Shown here piece by piece: positions 24,858 through 33,599 of a stretch of 64,000 nt of DNA. The stretch is from assembly GCA_039177555.1 (NCBI GenBank), contig JBCDFV010000023.1, forward strand, positions 1 through 64,000, read 5' to 3'. The stretch comes from JANQGH01 sp039177555. GTDB lineage: Bacteria > Pseudomonadota > Alphaproteobacteria > DSM-16000 > Inquilinaceae. Positions within the stretch are counted from its first letter, which is position 1, and every line of letters starts with the position of its first letter. The position numbers and the translations under genes were made by a program. The notes below the pieces were generated by a model. The model ran no database searches. It saw nothing but the letters and a program-made list of their open reading frames with translations, and was not told the origin of the DNA.

Positions 24858-25810
24858 CGACGGCCGTGGCATCGGCGGTGCAGCCCGCGCCGGTCTTCGA
24901 TTGTCGTCAGGCCTTTGCCGAGACGTTGATGGAACTCGCGGCGCAAGACCCACGGATTGTTGCCGTCTGCAACGACTCCGTCGGTTCCAGCAATCTGGGG
25001 GCCTTCGCCAAGGCCTATCCGGACCGCCTGATCAATGTCGGCATCGCGGAACAATGCATGGTCGGCACGGCGGCGGGGCTCGCCAATGGCGGTTTCGTTC
25101 CGTTCGTTTGTGCCGCCTCGCCCTTCTTGACCGGTCGCGCCTTGGAACAGATCAAGGCCGATGTCGCCTATAACGACTATCCCGTCGTGCTATGTGGCAT
25201 GAGCCCGGGCATGGCCTATGGCGAGCTGGGGCCGACGCACCATTCGATCGAGGATTTCGCCTGGACACGCGCCATCGCCGATCTGACGGTGCTGGTGCCG
25301 GCCGACCCGGCCCAGACCAGGGCGGCCGTGTGCTGGGCGGCGGCTGCCAGACGCCCGATCTTCATGCGCGTCGGCCGCTTCAAGGTGCCGGCCGTGACCG
25401 AAGACGGCCCGTTCGACCCCGACCGTATCGCCGAACTGGCGGCCGGATCGGACGTGACCGTCGTCGCCGCCGGCACCATGGTCTCGCGCGCGCTGGAGGC
25501 GCACAGCCTGCTTGCGGCCGAGGGTATTGCGGCCCGCGTGCTGAACGTCTCCACGCTGAAGCCGCTGGATGCCGAGATGCTGGTGCGGGCCGCGCGGGAA
25601 ACCGGCCGTATCGTCACGGCGGAGGAGGCGTCGGTGCATGGCGGCCTGGGCGGCGCCGTCGCCGAACTCCTGAGCCAGAGCCACCCGGTACCGATGCGGA
25701 TTCTCGGCGTGCCGGAGTTCGCGCCGACCGGCGATACGGCCTTTCTGCTCGACCATTTCGGCCTCAACGCGGCGGGCATCGCCGCCGCCGCCCGCGAACT
25801 GGTGGGTTAG
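24854..25810 (+). CDS. Transketolase, C-terminal (pyrimidine-binding) subunit
   Basis: A 318-residue second subunit, read from the ATG at 24854 that overlaps the first subunit's stop. It shows the catalytic Glu region INVGIAEQCMVGTAAGLA, ELGPTHHSIEDFAWTRAI, and the C-terminal transketolase domain with VVAAGTMVSRALEA and VTAEEASVHGGLGGAVAEL. Because the operon also has a kinase, the acceptor or donor is probably the kinase's sugar phosphate. Confidence 0.92.
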   Translation: MTTAVASAVQPAPVFDCRQAFAETLMELAAQDPRIVAVCNDSVGSSNLGAFAKAYPDRLINVGIAEQCMVGTAAGLANGGFVPFVCAASPFLTGRALEQIKADVAYNDYPVVLCGMSPGMAYGELGPTHHSIEDFAWTRAIADLTVLVPADPAQTRAAVCWAAAARRPIFMRVGRFKVPAVTEDGPFDPDRIAELAAGSDVTVVAAGTMVSRALEAHSLLAAEGIAARVLNVSTLKPLDAEMLVRAARETGRIVTAEEASVHGGLGGAVAELLSQSHPVPMRILGVPEFAPTGDTAFLLDHFGLNAAGIAAAARELVG

Positions 25811-25813
25811 GCC

Positions 25814-27343
25814 GTGGTCGCGCCCGTTATCCTCGCCATCGACCAGGGCACCAGCGCGACCAAGTGCCTGGCCCTCAACGAGGCAGGGGCCGTGATTGCC
25901 AAGGGCCAGGCGCCCTTGGGCGAGAGCCGGCCGCGTCCCGGCTGGGTCGAACAGGACGCCGACGCGCTGTGGCAGAGCGTGGTTGCGGCCGTGCGTGCGT
26001 GTCTGGCTGAGCGGGACGGCGCTGACGTCGTCGCCATCGGCATCGCCAACCAGCGCGAATCCATGCTGTTGTGGGACGGTGATACGGGCCGGCCCCTGTC
26101 GCCCGTGATCAGCTGGCAGGACCAGCGCACCGTTGATCTGTGCGATAAGCTGCGCTCGCCGGATGCGGAAGACCTGGTGCAGGCGCGCAGCGGCCTGCCG
26201 CTGGACCCAATGTTTTCCGCCCTCAAGGCGCGCTGGCTGCTCGACACCTACGATCCCGACCGGACCCGGTCGAGGGCGGGCCGGATCCGCCTCGGCACCA
26301 TCGATTCCTGGCTTTTGCACCGTGCGTCCGGCGGTCAGGACGGCGCGCATGTCATTGAGGTCGGCAACGCCTCGCGCACGCAACTGCTGAACATCGCTGA
26401 GGCGGATTGGGACGACAGCCTGCTGGGGTTCTTCGACGTGCCGGCCAACGCGCTGCCGCGCATCGTGCCGTCCGTGGGACCGTTCCCGTCCGTGCGCGGC
26501 CTGGCGCCGGTGCCGGACGGCACGCCCATCGCGGCGGTCATGGGGGATTCCCACGCCGCCCTGTTCGCCCACGGCGCCTTTGAGGCCGGCCCGGTGAAAG
26601 CCACTTACGGCACCGGCTCGTCGGTGATGGGTTTGGTCGAGAAACCAGACGCTGTCGCAGATGGCCTTTGCCTGACCATCGCCTGGTCGATCGACCATCC
26701 GGCCTACGCGGCGGAGGCGAACATCCGGTCCGCCGGCGCCACCCTGCGCTGGACGGCGGATCTGCTCGGCATTACCACGGACGACCTCGTCGCCCTGGCC
26801 GAAGGCGCCGACAGTCAGGGGGTCAGTCTGGTGCCCGCCTTCAACGGCATGGGCGCGCCCTGGTGGGACCAGCGGGCCAACGGCACGCTGTGCGGCCTCA
26901 CGCTCGGCGCCGGACGGCCGCAGGTCGCACGGGCGGCGTTGGAGTCGATCCCGCACCAGGTGGCCGATGTGATCGACGCCTTCGATCGGTCGATCGGCCG
27001 GGTCTCGGTTCTGCACGCCGATGGTGGGCCGACGCGCAATGACGCGCTGATGCAGTTGCAGGCAGATCTGCTGGACCGGCCCGTGCACTGCACCGATGCC
27101 GCCGAACTGTCAGCCCTCGGCGTCGCCCATCTTGCCGGCCTGTCGGTCGGCTTGTGGACGCTTGAGAGCTTGAAGACCTTCGATCGCGGCGGCCGCGTGT
27201 TCCAACCGGCGATGCCGGCCTTCGACCGCGCGACCCACCGGGCCCGCTGGCTGACCGCGATCCAGCAGGTGTTGAACGAACCGGCGACCCCCGCGCCGGC
27301 GCCGACGCTCGACATACCGACCACCGCGCGCTGCGTGCGTTGA
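25814..27343 (+). CDS. FGGY-family carbohydrate kinase
   Basis: A 509-residue ATP-dependent kinase from a GTG start 4 bp after the transketolase. It has ILAIDQGTSATKCLALNE (phosphate loop), GIANQRESMLLWD (close to the glycerol-kinase motif), GDSHAALFAHGAF, GTGSSVMGL and ADGGPTRNDALMQLQADLL. The overall look is nearer to glycerol kinase than to xylulokinase, which fits a short or branched-chain ketose, polyol or triose-like substrate. Operon position implies its product feeds the transketolase. The precise sugar is not determined. Confidence 0.9.
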   Translation: MVAPVILAIDQGTSATKCLALNEAGAVIAKGQAPLGESRPRPGWVEQDADALWQSVVAAVRACLAERDGADVVAIGIANQRESMLLWDGDTGRPLSPVISWQDQRTVDLCDKLRSPDAEDLVQARSGLPLDPMFSALKARWLLDTYDPDRTRSRAGRIRLGTIDSWLLHRASGGQDGAHVIEVGNASRTQLLNIAEADWDDSLLGFFDVPANALPRIVPSVGPFPSVRGLAPVPDGTPIAAVMGDSHAALFAHGAFEAGPVKATYGTGSSVMGLVEKPDAVADGLCLTIAWSIDHPAYAAEANIRSAGATLRWTADLLGITTDDLVALAEGADSQGVSLVPAFNGMGAPWWDQRANGTLCGLTLGAGRPQVARAALESIPHQVADVIDAFDRSIGRVSVLHADGGPTRNDALMQLQADLLDRPVHCTDAAELSALGVAHLAGLSVGLWTLESLKTFDRGGRVFQPAMPAFDRATHRARWLTAIQQVLNEPATPAPAPTLDIPTTARCVR

Positions 27344-27357
27344 GAAGGGGGACCGCC

Positions 27358-28344
27358 ATGGTAGCGCCCAGCGAACAGGATCAGGCAACCGGTCGGCTGA
27401 CCGTCCCATCCTTCAACTGGGGCCTTGGCTTCTTCGGGCCGCTGGTCGGTCTGGTGCTGCTGTGCATCGTCTTTTCGTTCACCTCGGAGTACTTCTTCAC
27501 CGCCCGCAACGCGCTGAACATCCTCGACCAGGTGACCGTCCTGGGCATCCTGGCGATCGGCATGACGGCGGTCATCATCACCGGTGGCATCGATCTCTCG
27601 GTTGGCTCCGTCCTGGCCTTTTCCATGATGATGATGGGCTGGATCAGCCGGGAGTTCGGCGTGCCGCTCGAAATCGCGATGCTGTGCGCCATCCTGACCG
27701 GCGCCGCCTGCGGCGCGGTTTCCGGCCTCTTGATCACCGTCGCGCGGCTGCCGCCCTTCATCGCCACCTTGGCGATGATGACCGTGGCCCGCGGCCTCGC
27801 CAACATCCTGACCGACGGGCGCCAGATCGTCGGCTATCCGTCCTGGTTCACCAGCTTCGCCACCGTCCGGCATTTCGACTTTCTGTCCGTCACCGTGGGC
27901 GTCTTCATCGTCTCGGTCATCCTGGCCTTCATCTATCTGCGTTACCGGCCCGGCGGCCGCAATCTCTACGCCATCGGCGGCAGCCCGGAGGTGGCGCGCC
28001 TTTCCGGCATCGCGGTCAAGAAGGTCACGGTCGGGGTCTATGCCATGTGCGGCGCCCTGTCGGGGCTTGCCGGCATCGCGTTGGCCGCGCGCCTGAACTC
28101 GTCCCAGCCCAGCGCCGGCCTGACCTACGAGCTCGACACCATCGCCGCCGTCGTCATCGGCGGGGCCAGCCTGGCCGGCGGGGTCGGCAGCATTGCGGGC
28201 ACCGTGGTCGGCGTTCTGATCATCGGCGTTTTGAGCAACGGGCTGAACCTGCTGGCCGTATCGCCCTTCATCCAGATGGTCGTAATCGGCTGCGTCATCG
28301 CGCTGGCGGTGACGTTCGACACGTTGGGCCGGCGCAACCGCTAG
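27358..28344 (+). CDS. Ribose-type ABC transporter permease
   Basis: A 328-residue RbsC-family membrane protein. The ATG at 27358 has AAGGGGG seven bases before it and is preferred to an upstream TTG overlapping the kinase. Landmarks: ITGGIDLSVGSVLAFSMM, LPPFIATLAMMTVARGLANI, RPGGRNLYAIGGSPEVARLSG and IAAVVIGGASLAGGVGSI. It is a homodimeric channel of the importer with the two genes downstream. A 166-bp gap with short weak stem-loops separates it from the binding-protein gene. Confidence 0.92.
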   Translation: MVAPSEQDQATGRLTVPSFNWGLGFFGPLVGLVLLCIVFSFTSEYFFTARNALNILDQVTVLGILAIGMTAVIITGGIDLSVGSVLAFSMMMMGWISREFGVPLEIAMLCAILTGAACGAVSGLLITVARLPPFIATLAMMTVARGLANILTDGRQIVGYPSWFTSFATVRHFDFLSVTVGVFIVSVILAFIYLRYRPGGRNLYAIGGSPEVARLSGIAVKKVTVGVYAMCGALSGLAGIALAARLNSSQPSAGLTYELDTIAAVVIGGASLAGGVGSIAGTVVGVLIIGVLSNGLNLLAVSPFIQMVVIGCVIALAVTFDTLGRRNR

Positions 28345-28510
28345 CGCCGGTTTCGAAACAGAGCACGCCAAGAACAGGGAGGATAGAACGACGAGCCAGA
28401 GAGTTTCGACAGACGCCGGGCCTTCGCTGGCATCTGCAGCGGCCGTCTTGGGACGGACAAGAACGACGAACCAACGGGCCCATCGGCCCAAATGAGAGAG
28501 GGAGCACCCC

Positions 28511-29449
28511 ATGAACCGCGTATTTCTAACCACAACATCCGCCATTGCCGTCGCCGGCGCCGCCCTGTTGGGCACGGCCGCGCAGGCGCAGGACGACTTG
28601 ACCATCGGCCTGGCGGTCGCCAATCTGCAAGCCGATTTCTTCAACCAGATCAAGCAGTCGGTCGAGGCCGCGGGCGAGGAACAGGGGATCGAGATCATCA
28701 CGGTCGACGCCGCCGGTGATGCCGCGACCCAGGTCAGCCAGATCCAGGATCTGATCACCCGTGAGATCGATGCGTTGATTTACATTCCGGCCGGTGCCAC
28801 CGCCGCCGGCGTGCCGGTCGAGGCGGCGCGCGCCGCCGGCATTCCCGTGGTCGCCGTCGACCGTAACCCGCCGGACGTGCCGGGCGACACCTTCATCGCC
28901 ACAAACAGCGTCGCCGCGGCGCAAGAGCTGGGCGACTGGGTCTGCGAGCAGACCGGCGGTGAAGGCCGCGTCGGCGTCGTCCAGGGCCAGCTGGGCACGA
29001 CGCCGGAGATCGACCGCGACACCGGCTTCCGTGCCGCGCTGGACGACTGCCCAGGCATCGAAATCGTCGCCCAGCAGGCCAGCAATATGTGGATGCAGGA
29101 CGAAGGCTTCGCCATCGCCCAGGACATGCTGTTGCGCGATCCGGAGATCACGATCTTCTTCGGCCGTGCCGACGCGCTGGCGCTGGGCGCTGCCCAGGCC
29201 GTGCAGGTCGCCAATCTCGACCATGACGTTCTCGTCGTCGGCTTCGACGGTGATTTCGCCGGGCTTGAGGCGGTTCGCGACGGCGTGCTCGACGCCACCA
29301 TGACCCAGCGGACCCAGGGCATGGGCCGGATGGCGCTGGAATCGGCGATCGCCCTGATCAACGGTGAGGACGTGCCGGCTGAACAGCTTCAGCCTGCAAC
29401 CCTAACCACGTCGGAAAACGCGGCCGGGTTCCTGGAGAACCATCCGTGA
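28511..29449 (+). CDS. Ribose-type ABC transporter substrate-binding protein
   Basis: A 312-residue RbsB-family periplasmic protein. A Sec signal ends near AAQAQ. The mature part starts DLTIGLAVANLQADFFNQI and contains AAGIPVVAVDRNPPDVPGD, EQTGGEGRVGVVQGQLGTTP and VLVVGFDGDFAGLEAV. The start has GAGAGAGGGAGC upstream. It shows about the same layout as the binding protein at 8663-9598 but is clearly a different sequence. The ligand is expected to be the sugar or polyol handled by the SDR, kinase and transketolase. Confidence 0.93.
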   Translation: MNRVFLTTTSAIAVAGAALLGTAAQAQDDLTIGLAVANLQADFFNQIKQSVEAAGEEQGIEIITVDAAGDAATQVSQIQDLITREIDALIYIPAGATAAGVPVEAARAAGIPVVAVDRNPPDVPGDTFIATNSVAAAQELGDWVCEQTGGEGRVGVVQGQLGTTPEIDRDTGFRAALDDCPGIEIVAQQASNMWMQDEGFAIAQDMLLRDPEITIFFGRADALALGAAQAVQVANLDHDVLVVGFDGDFAGLEAVRDGVLDATMTQRTQGMGRMALESAIALINGEDVPAEQLQPATLTTSENAAGFLENHP

Positions 29450-31005
29450 TATCGACCCGCGCTGAACGGCCGGCGCCGTCGGGAACGACGGCTCCCCCCA
29501 TGCCGGCCGCCAGCGCACCGGAGAGCCCCCGCCGGGGGCTCTCCATTCGCGGCCTGTCGAAGGACTTCTTCGGCAACCGCGTCGTGTCCGACCTGGACCT
29601 GGACGTCGCACCGGGCGAGGTCGTCGCCCTGCTCGGCGAAAACGGCGCCGGCAAGTCGACCGTATCGGCCATGATCGCCGGCATCCATCCGCCGACCGAA
29701 GGCACCATGGTGTGGGAAGACCAGGCCTTCCGCCCCGTCTCGCCCGCCGACGCGCTGGCCGCCGGCATCGGCCTGATCCACCAGGAAATGCGCCTGCTGC
29801 CGGACCTGTCGATCGCCGAGAACGTCTTTGTCGGCCGGCTGCCCATGCGTGGCGCGATGGTCGACCGCGAGACCATGAACCGGCGCGCGGCCGAACAGCT
29901 TCAGCGCCTGGGTCTCGACATCCCGCCGACCACCCGTGTCGGCAGCCTGCGCGTCGCCGCCCAGCAGCAGGTCGAGATCGCCAAGGCGCTGACCCTGAAC
30001 GCCCGCTTGCTGATCCTTGACGAACCGACGGCGGCGCTCGGGGGCGAGGAGACGGACCGTTTGTTCGAACAGATCGAACGGCTTAAGCAAGACGGCGTCT
30101 CGTTCATTTATATCAGCCACCGCCTGGACGAAATCGCCCGCATCGCCGACCGGGTCGCGGTCCTGCGCGACGGTGCCTTGGTGGCGACCCACGACACGGC
30201 CCAGGTGCCGGTCAAGACCCTGATCGAGGAAATGGTCGGCCGCAGCGTCGACCGCATGTTCCCGACCATCGCACCGCCCCGGGATCACGAGGTCCTGAGC
30301 GTGGAGAACCTTTCCGGCGTCGACGGTGCCTTCCGAAACGTCAGCTTCACCGTGCGCGCCGGCGAGGTCTTCGGCATTGCCGGCATCGTCGGCGCCGGCC
30401 GGACGGAGCTTGTCCGCGCCATCACCGGTGCGGACCCGGTGGCCTCCGGTTCGGTGTCGATCGACGGCGAAATCGTCCATTTGCGCGAGCCGGGCGACGC
30501 CATCCGGGCCGGCCTGGTCATGGTGCCGGAAGACCGTAAGCAGCAAGGGCTGCTGCTGGACCAGACGCTGGCCGACAATGTCGCCTACGGCAATTTCGAC
30601 CTGATGGGAAGGCGCGGCTGGATCTCGCCCGGCGCCATGCGCCGCTTCGCCCAGGCCGCCATCACCCGCATGGGCGTGAAGGGCCAGCCGGCGCAAAGCG
30701 CCAGCGTGCTTTCCGGCGGTAATCAGCAAAAGCTGGTGATCGCCAAATGGATCTCGCGCGATCCCAAGATCTTCATTCTGGACGAGCCGACGCGCGGCAT
30801 CGATGTCGGCGCCCGCGCCGCGATCTATGAGGTCATCGCCGGCCTCGCCCAATCCGGCATGGCGGTGGTCGTCGTCTCCTCCGACCTGGAGGAGGTGTTG
30901 GGCCTGTCGCACCGCGTGCTGGTGTTGAGCCGGGGGCGACAGCGCGGCCTGTTGGACCGCGAGGCCCTCAGCCATGTCGCGGTCATGGAACTGGCAACCA
31001 GCTAA
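29446..31005 (+). CDS. Ribose-type ABC transporter ATP-binding protein, two NBDs
   Basis: A 519-residue RbsA-like protein with two nucleotide-binding domains. The first has a full Walker A (GENGAGKST) and Walker B (LLILDEPTAAL). The second has the usual degenerate loop (GIVGAGRTELVRAI) with signature LSGGNQQKLVIAKW and FILDEPTRGIDVG. The GTG at 29446 overlaps the binding-protein stop (GTGA); an ATG at 29500 is an alternative. The first about 35 residues are low-complexity and Pro/Ala-rich, and their DNA contains a perfect 11-bp hairpin. Confidence 0.92.
   Translation: MISTRAERPAPSGTTAPPMPAASAPESPRRGLSIRGLSKDFFGNRVVSDLDLDVAPGEVVALLGENGAGKSTVSAMIAGIHPPTEGTMVWEDQAFRPVSPADALAAGIGLIHQEMRLLPDLSIAENVFVGRLPMRGAMVDRETMNRRAAEQLQRLGLDIPPTTRVGSLRVAAQQQVEIAKALTLNARLLILDEPTAALGGEETDRLFEQIERLKQDGVSFIYISHRLDEIARIADRVAVLRDGALVATHDTAQVPVKTLIEEMVGRSVDRMFPTIAPPRDHEVLSVENLSGVDGAFRNVSFTVRAGEVFGIAGIVGAGRTELVRAITGADPVASGSVSIDGEIVHLREPGDAIRAGLVMVPEDRKQQGLLLDQTLADNVAYGNFDLMGRRGWISPGAMRRFAQAAITRMGVKGQPAQSASVLSGGNQQKLVIAKWISRDPKIFILDEPTRGIDVGARAAIYEVIAGLAQSGMAVVVVSSDLEEVLGLSHRVLVLSRGRQRGLLDREALSHVAVMELATS
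29520..29544 (+). promoter_or_regulatory. Perfect 11-bp hairpin at the 5' end of the ATPase gene
   Basis: Arms GGAGAGCCCCC and GGGGGCTCTCC pair perfectly around a 3-nt loop (GCC), about 70 nt after the binding-protein stop. There is no U-run. It corresponds in position to the hairpin after the other ribose-type binding protein, but here it lies inside the predicted coding frame of the next gene. Confidence 0.65.
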
Positions 31006-31025
31006 CGTTTGGGAGGGGACGGCAG

Positions 31026-31790
31026 ATGGATCTATTTCGCCTGGATGGGGAGGTGGCGTTCGTCACCGGCGCGGGCAGCGGTATTGGCCAGGGGCTGGCC
31101 ATCGGCCTTGCGGAGGCCGGCGCCGACGTTGCCTGCTTCGATCTGCCGACAAGCGACGGCCTGGCCGAGACTGTTCGGCGCATCCAGGCTCTGGGTCGCC
31201 GTGCGCACGGGCTAACCGGCACGGTCGTCGATGAAGACGACGTGGCGGCGGCGGTTGCCGACGCGGAGGCGGCGCTCGGGCCGCTAACCGTGGCGATCAA
31301 CGCGGCCGGTATCGCCAACGCCGCGCCCGCCGAGGACCTGACGCGCGAGCAATGGCAACAGATGTTCGACGTCAACCTGACCGGCCTGTTCACTTGCTGC
31401 CAGGCCGAGGGCCGCGCCATGCTGGGGCGCAAACACGGGTCGATTATCAACATCGCATCCATGTCCGGCAGCATCGTTAATCGCGGCCTGACCCAGGTGC
31501 ATTACAATGCCTCGAAGGCCGCCGTGATCCACCTGACCAAGAGCCTGGCCATGGAATGGTGCGATCGTGGCGTGCGCGTCAACGCGATCAGCCCGGGCTA
31601 CACCGCCACGCCGATGAACCTGCGGCCCGAGGTCGCCGAACAGCGCAAGCAGTTCGAGGCCGACACGCCGCTCGGCCGCATGGCGGAGGTGGACGAGCTG
31701 GTCGGCCCGGCGGTCTTCCTCGCCGCCAAGGCCTCGTCCTTCTGCACCGGCATCGACCTGATCGTCGATGGCGGCTTTGTCTGCTGGTAG
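31026..31790 (+). CDS. SDR-family dehydrogenase
   Basis: A 254-residue SDR: VTGAGSGIGQGLAIGLA, NAAGIANAAP, IASMSGSIVN, catalytic Tyr-Lys in HYNASKAAVIHL, and the ending IVDGGFVCW. It begins 20 bp after the ATPase stop behind GGGAGGGG, as the last gene of the transketolase operon. With the SDR at 21991-22773 the locus has two different polyol/sugar dehydrogenases, suggesting two successive oxidations or two entry substrates. Confidence 0.9.
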   Translation: MDLFRLDGEVAFVTGAGSGIGQGLAIGLAEAGADVACFDLPTSDGLAETVRRIQALGRRAHGLTGTVVDEDDVAAAVADAEAALGPLTVAINAAGIANAAPAEDLTREQWQQMFDVNLTGLFTCCQAEGRAMLGRKHGSIINIASMSGSIVNRGLTQVHYNASKAAVIHLTKSLAMEWCDRGVRVNAISPGYTATPMNLRPEVAEQRKQFEADTPLGRMAEVDELVGPAVFLAAKASSFCTGIDLIVDGGFVCW

Positions 31791-31793
31791 GCG

Positions 31794-32783
31794 CTAGTCG
31801 CTGACCGACGCCGCGTCCCAGCGTCCGGTCGTGTCGAGGGCAAGGAAGTCGCCCAGTCGCTTTTGGATCGCCCTGTCCAGCATCGTCAGCTCGGCCGCGG
31901 GCAGGCTGATGTAGGGCCAGCGCACCGTCGCATCCAACGGCGCCCAGCGGCCGATGGCCGCCAGCGCCTTGTCGAAGGCGAAGGGCTGGAACGGGCCGCG
32001 CGCCAGCATCGGCTGGACCAGGTCGCGAAACAGTTCGGCGATGTCCCGCTCGATCGCCAACGCCCGCTCCGGCTCCGTCTGGATCAAGCGCCACCAGCCC
32101 ACCGTGGCCGAGGGCGACAGGCAGGCCATGTTCGAATAGCTGCCATGGGCGCCGGCCAGGACGCCGGTGGCCATCCGGTGCCCGGGAATGAAGACGGACA
32201 GTTGGTCGAACAAGGGCCGCGCTTGGTCATACCATTGAGCGTCGCCATCCATGATCTTGACGCCGATGACCGCGGGAACGGCCTTTGCCAGGCGGCCGAT
32301 CTCAGTAGTGGTCAGCCGCCGTTTGGCATGAGGCGGGTTGTACAGCACCAGGGGGCAGGGGGCGGCCGCGATCGCGATGCCTTCCAGGAAGCGGACGGCC
32401 TCTTCATCGCTCGGCGGCACCCAGTCCGGCAGCACGACCTGCAAGGCCGTGGCGCCGGAGGTGGACAGACGCCGTGCGCGGTCGAGGCTGATTCGAGGGT
32501 TGGCGTCACAGACGCCGATCTGGAAGGGAAGGCCTCTTTTTCCCGCCGTTTCAGAGACTTGTAGCGCCACACGATCGTACTCGGCCTCGGTGATGGCGTG
32601 AAACTCCCCGGCCGTTCCGAATGCGTAGATGCCCTCCACCTCAAGACTGGCAAGCGTGTCCAACTGGGTCTGCAACGCGCCATGGTCGATCGTCCCGTCG
32701 GCGTTCAGGGGCAATAGAACGGTCGCCCAGACGCCGCGCGGCCAAGGGCGTCCGTCGGGTGTGTCTGGTGAGGCAGTCGGCAT
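31794..32783 (-). CDS. DapA-family (dihydrodipicolinate synthase-like) aldolase
   Basis: A 329-residue class I aldolase of the DHDPS/NAL superfamily. The GTTGE motif appears as FGTAGEF, the catalytic Tyr is in LVLYNPPHA and the Schiff-base Lys is in VIGVKIMDG. Chain length and the extended C-terminus exceed those of biosynthetic DapA, so it is more likely a catabolic keto-acid or keto-sugar-acid aldolase or dehydratase. It is convergent with the SDR (4 bp) and divergent from the GntR regulator at 32859, sharing a 75-bp control region. Confidence 0.85.
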   Translation of the reverse strand: MPTASPDTPDGRPWPRGVWATVLLPLNADGTIDHGALQTQLDTLASLEVEGIYAFGTAGEFHAITEAEYDRVALQVSETAGKRGLPFQIGVCDANPRISLDRARRLSTSGATALQVVLPDWVPPSDEEAVRFLEGIAIAAAPCPLVLYNPPHAKRRLTTTEIGRLAKAVPAVIGVKIMDGDAQWYDQARPLFDQLSVFIPGHRMATGVLAGAHGSYSNMACLSPSATVGWWRLIQTEPERALAIERDIAELFRDLVQPMLARGPFQPFAFDKALAAIGRWAPLDATVRWPYISLPAAELTMLDRAIQKRLGDFLALDTTGRWDAASVSD

Positions 32784-32833
32784 GGCGCAATGGTATGTCC
32801 GATCGTTAATTTGGTAAAGCCATTTGACTCATC

Positions 32834-32865
32834 GGTAAGACCAAACTAGCCTTTGGTCATGACCG
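32834..32865. promoter_or_regulatory. Candidate GntR/FadR-type operators
   Basis: GGTAAGACC (32834-32842) and the palindrome GGTCATGACC (32856-32865) resemble the TGGTNNGACCA pattern bound by FadR-subfamily GntR proteins. A further TTGGTAAAG copy lies upstream at about 32810. The second overlaps the start of the GntR gene itself, implying autoregulation and control of the divergent DapA-like gene. Confidence 0.45.
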
Positions 32866-33599
32866 AACCAGCCGCCGGACGTCGCAGACTGTCCACCGAC
32901 ATCGCGGATGCACTCGTTGAGCGCATTCGCAACGGCGACTTCCCCGAAGGATCGGCGCTGCCGTCGGAGCGCGATTTGTGTGAGCAGTTCGGCGTCGGCC
33001 GTCCCACCGTGCGCGAGGCGATGATCCATCTGGAAAGCCGGGGTTATGTCGATGCTTCGGCCGGCCGGCGGCCCCGGATTCAGGAACCGTCGCTGGACCA
33101 TCTGTTCGGCCGCCTGTCGTCGCTTGCCGGCCAGTTCCTGCGCACGCCGGAGGGCTTCGGCCATCTGGAACAGGCGCGCATGTTTCTGGAAACCGGCGTC
33201 GTCCGCTATGCCGTCGACCATGCTACGCCGGCCCAGATGTCGGCGCTGCATGCCGCGTTGAAGGCCTGCGATGCGCAGATCGAAACGGACGAACCGTTTC
33301 GCAAGGCCGATGTCGCCTTCCACCGGGTGCTGGCGGAGATGCCGGGCAATCCGATCATCGTCGCCCTGCAAGACGCGGTGGTGGAATGGCTGATCGAGCG
33401 CCGGCCGGCACGCCAGGACGTCGAGGCCCTGAACCGGATGAGCCAAGGGGAACATCAGGAAATCTTCGATGCCGTCGTCCGCCGCAACAAGCAGCAGGCG
33501 GAGGACGCGATGATCCGACACCTGAACCGGGCCTATTACATGTACTTTCTGCAAGGGGACGGCGCGCCCGGGCCGGCTGCCCCGCAAGGAACGGCGTGA
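32859..33599 (+). CDS. GntR-family (FadR subfamily) regulator
   Basis: About 246 residues. The winged helix-turn-helix (LPSERDLCEQFGVGRPTVRE, then AMIHLESRGYV) is followed by an all-helical FCD domain with His/Asp positions suited to a metal and carboxylate ligand (FRKADVAFHRVLAEMPGN; MSQGEHQEIFDAV). An in-frame TTG lies two codons upstream. No clear ribosome binding site is present, so translation may be nearly leaderless. NanR and UxuR-type regulators have this architecture, matching the aldolase that follows by TGATG overlap. The likely effector is a sugar acid. Confidence 0.88.
   Translation: MTEPAAGRRRLSTDIADALVERIRNGDFPEGSALPSERDLCEQFGVGRPTVREAMIHLESRGYVDASAGRRPRIQEPSLDHLFGRLSSLAGQFLRTPEGFGHLEQARMFLETGVVRYAVDHATPAQMSALHAALKACDAQIETDEPFRKADVAFHRVLAEMPGNPIIVALQDAVVEWLIERRPARQDVEALNRMSQGEHQEIFDAVVRRNKQQAEDAMIRHLNRAYYMYFLQGDGAPGPAAPQGTA

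Noticed and set aside
25190..28758. Very long open frames (600+ codons) on the minus strand opposite the kinase and transporter genes
   Set aside because: They are antisense shadows caused by high-GC codon bias. The plus-strand genes have clear domains, coupling and ribosome binding sites, while the minus frames show no motif.
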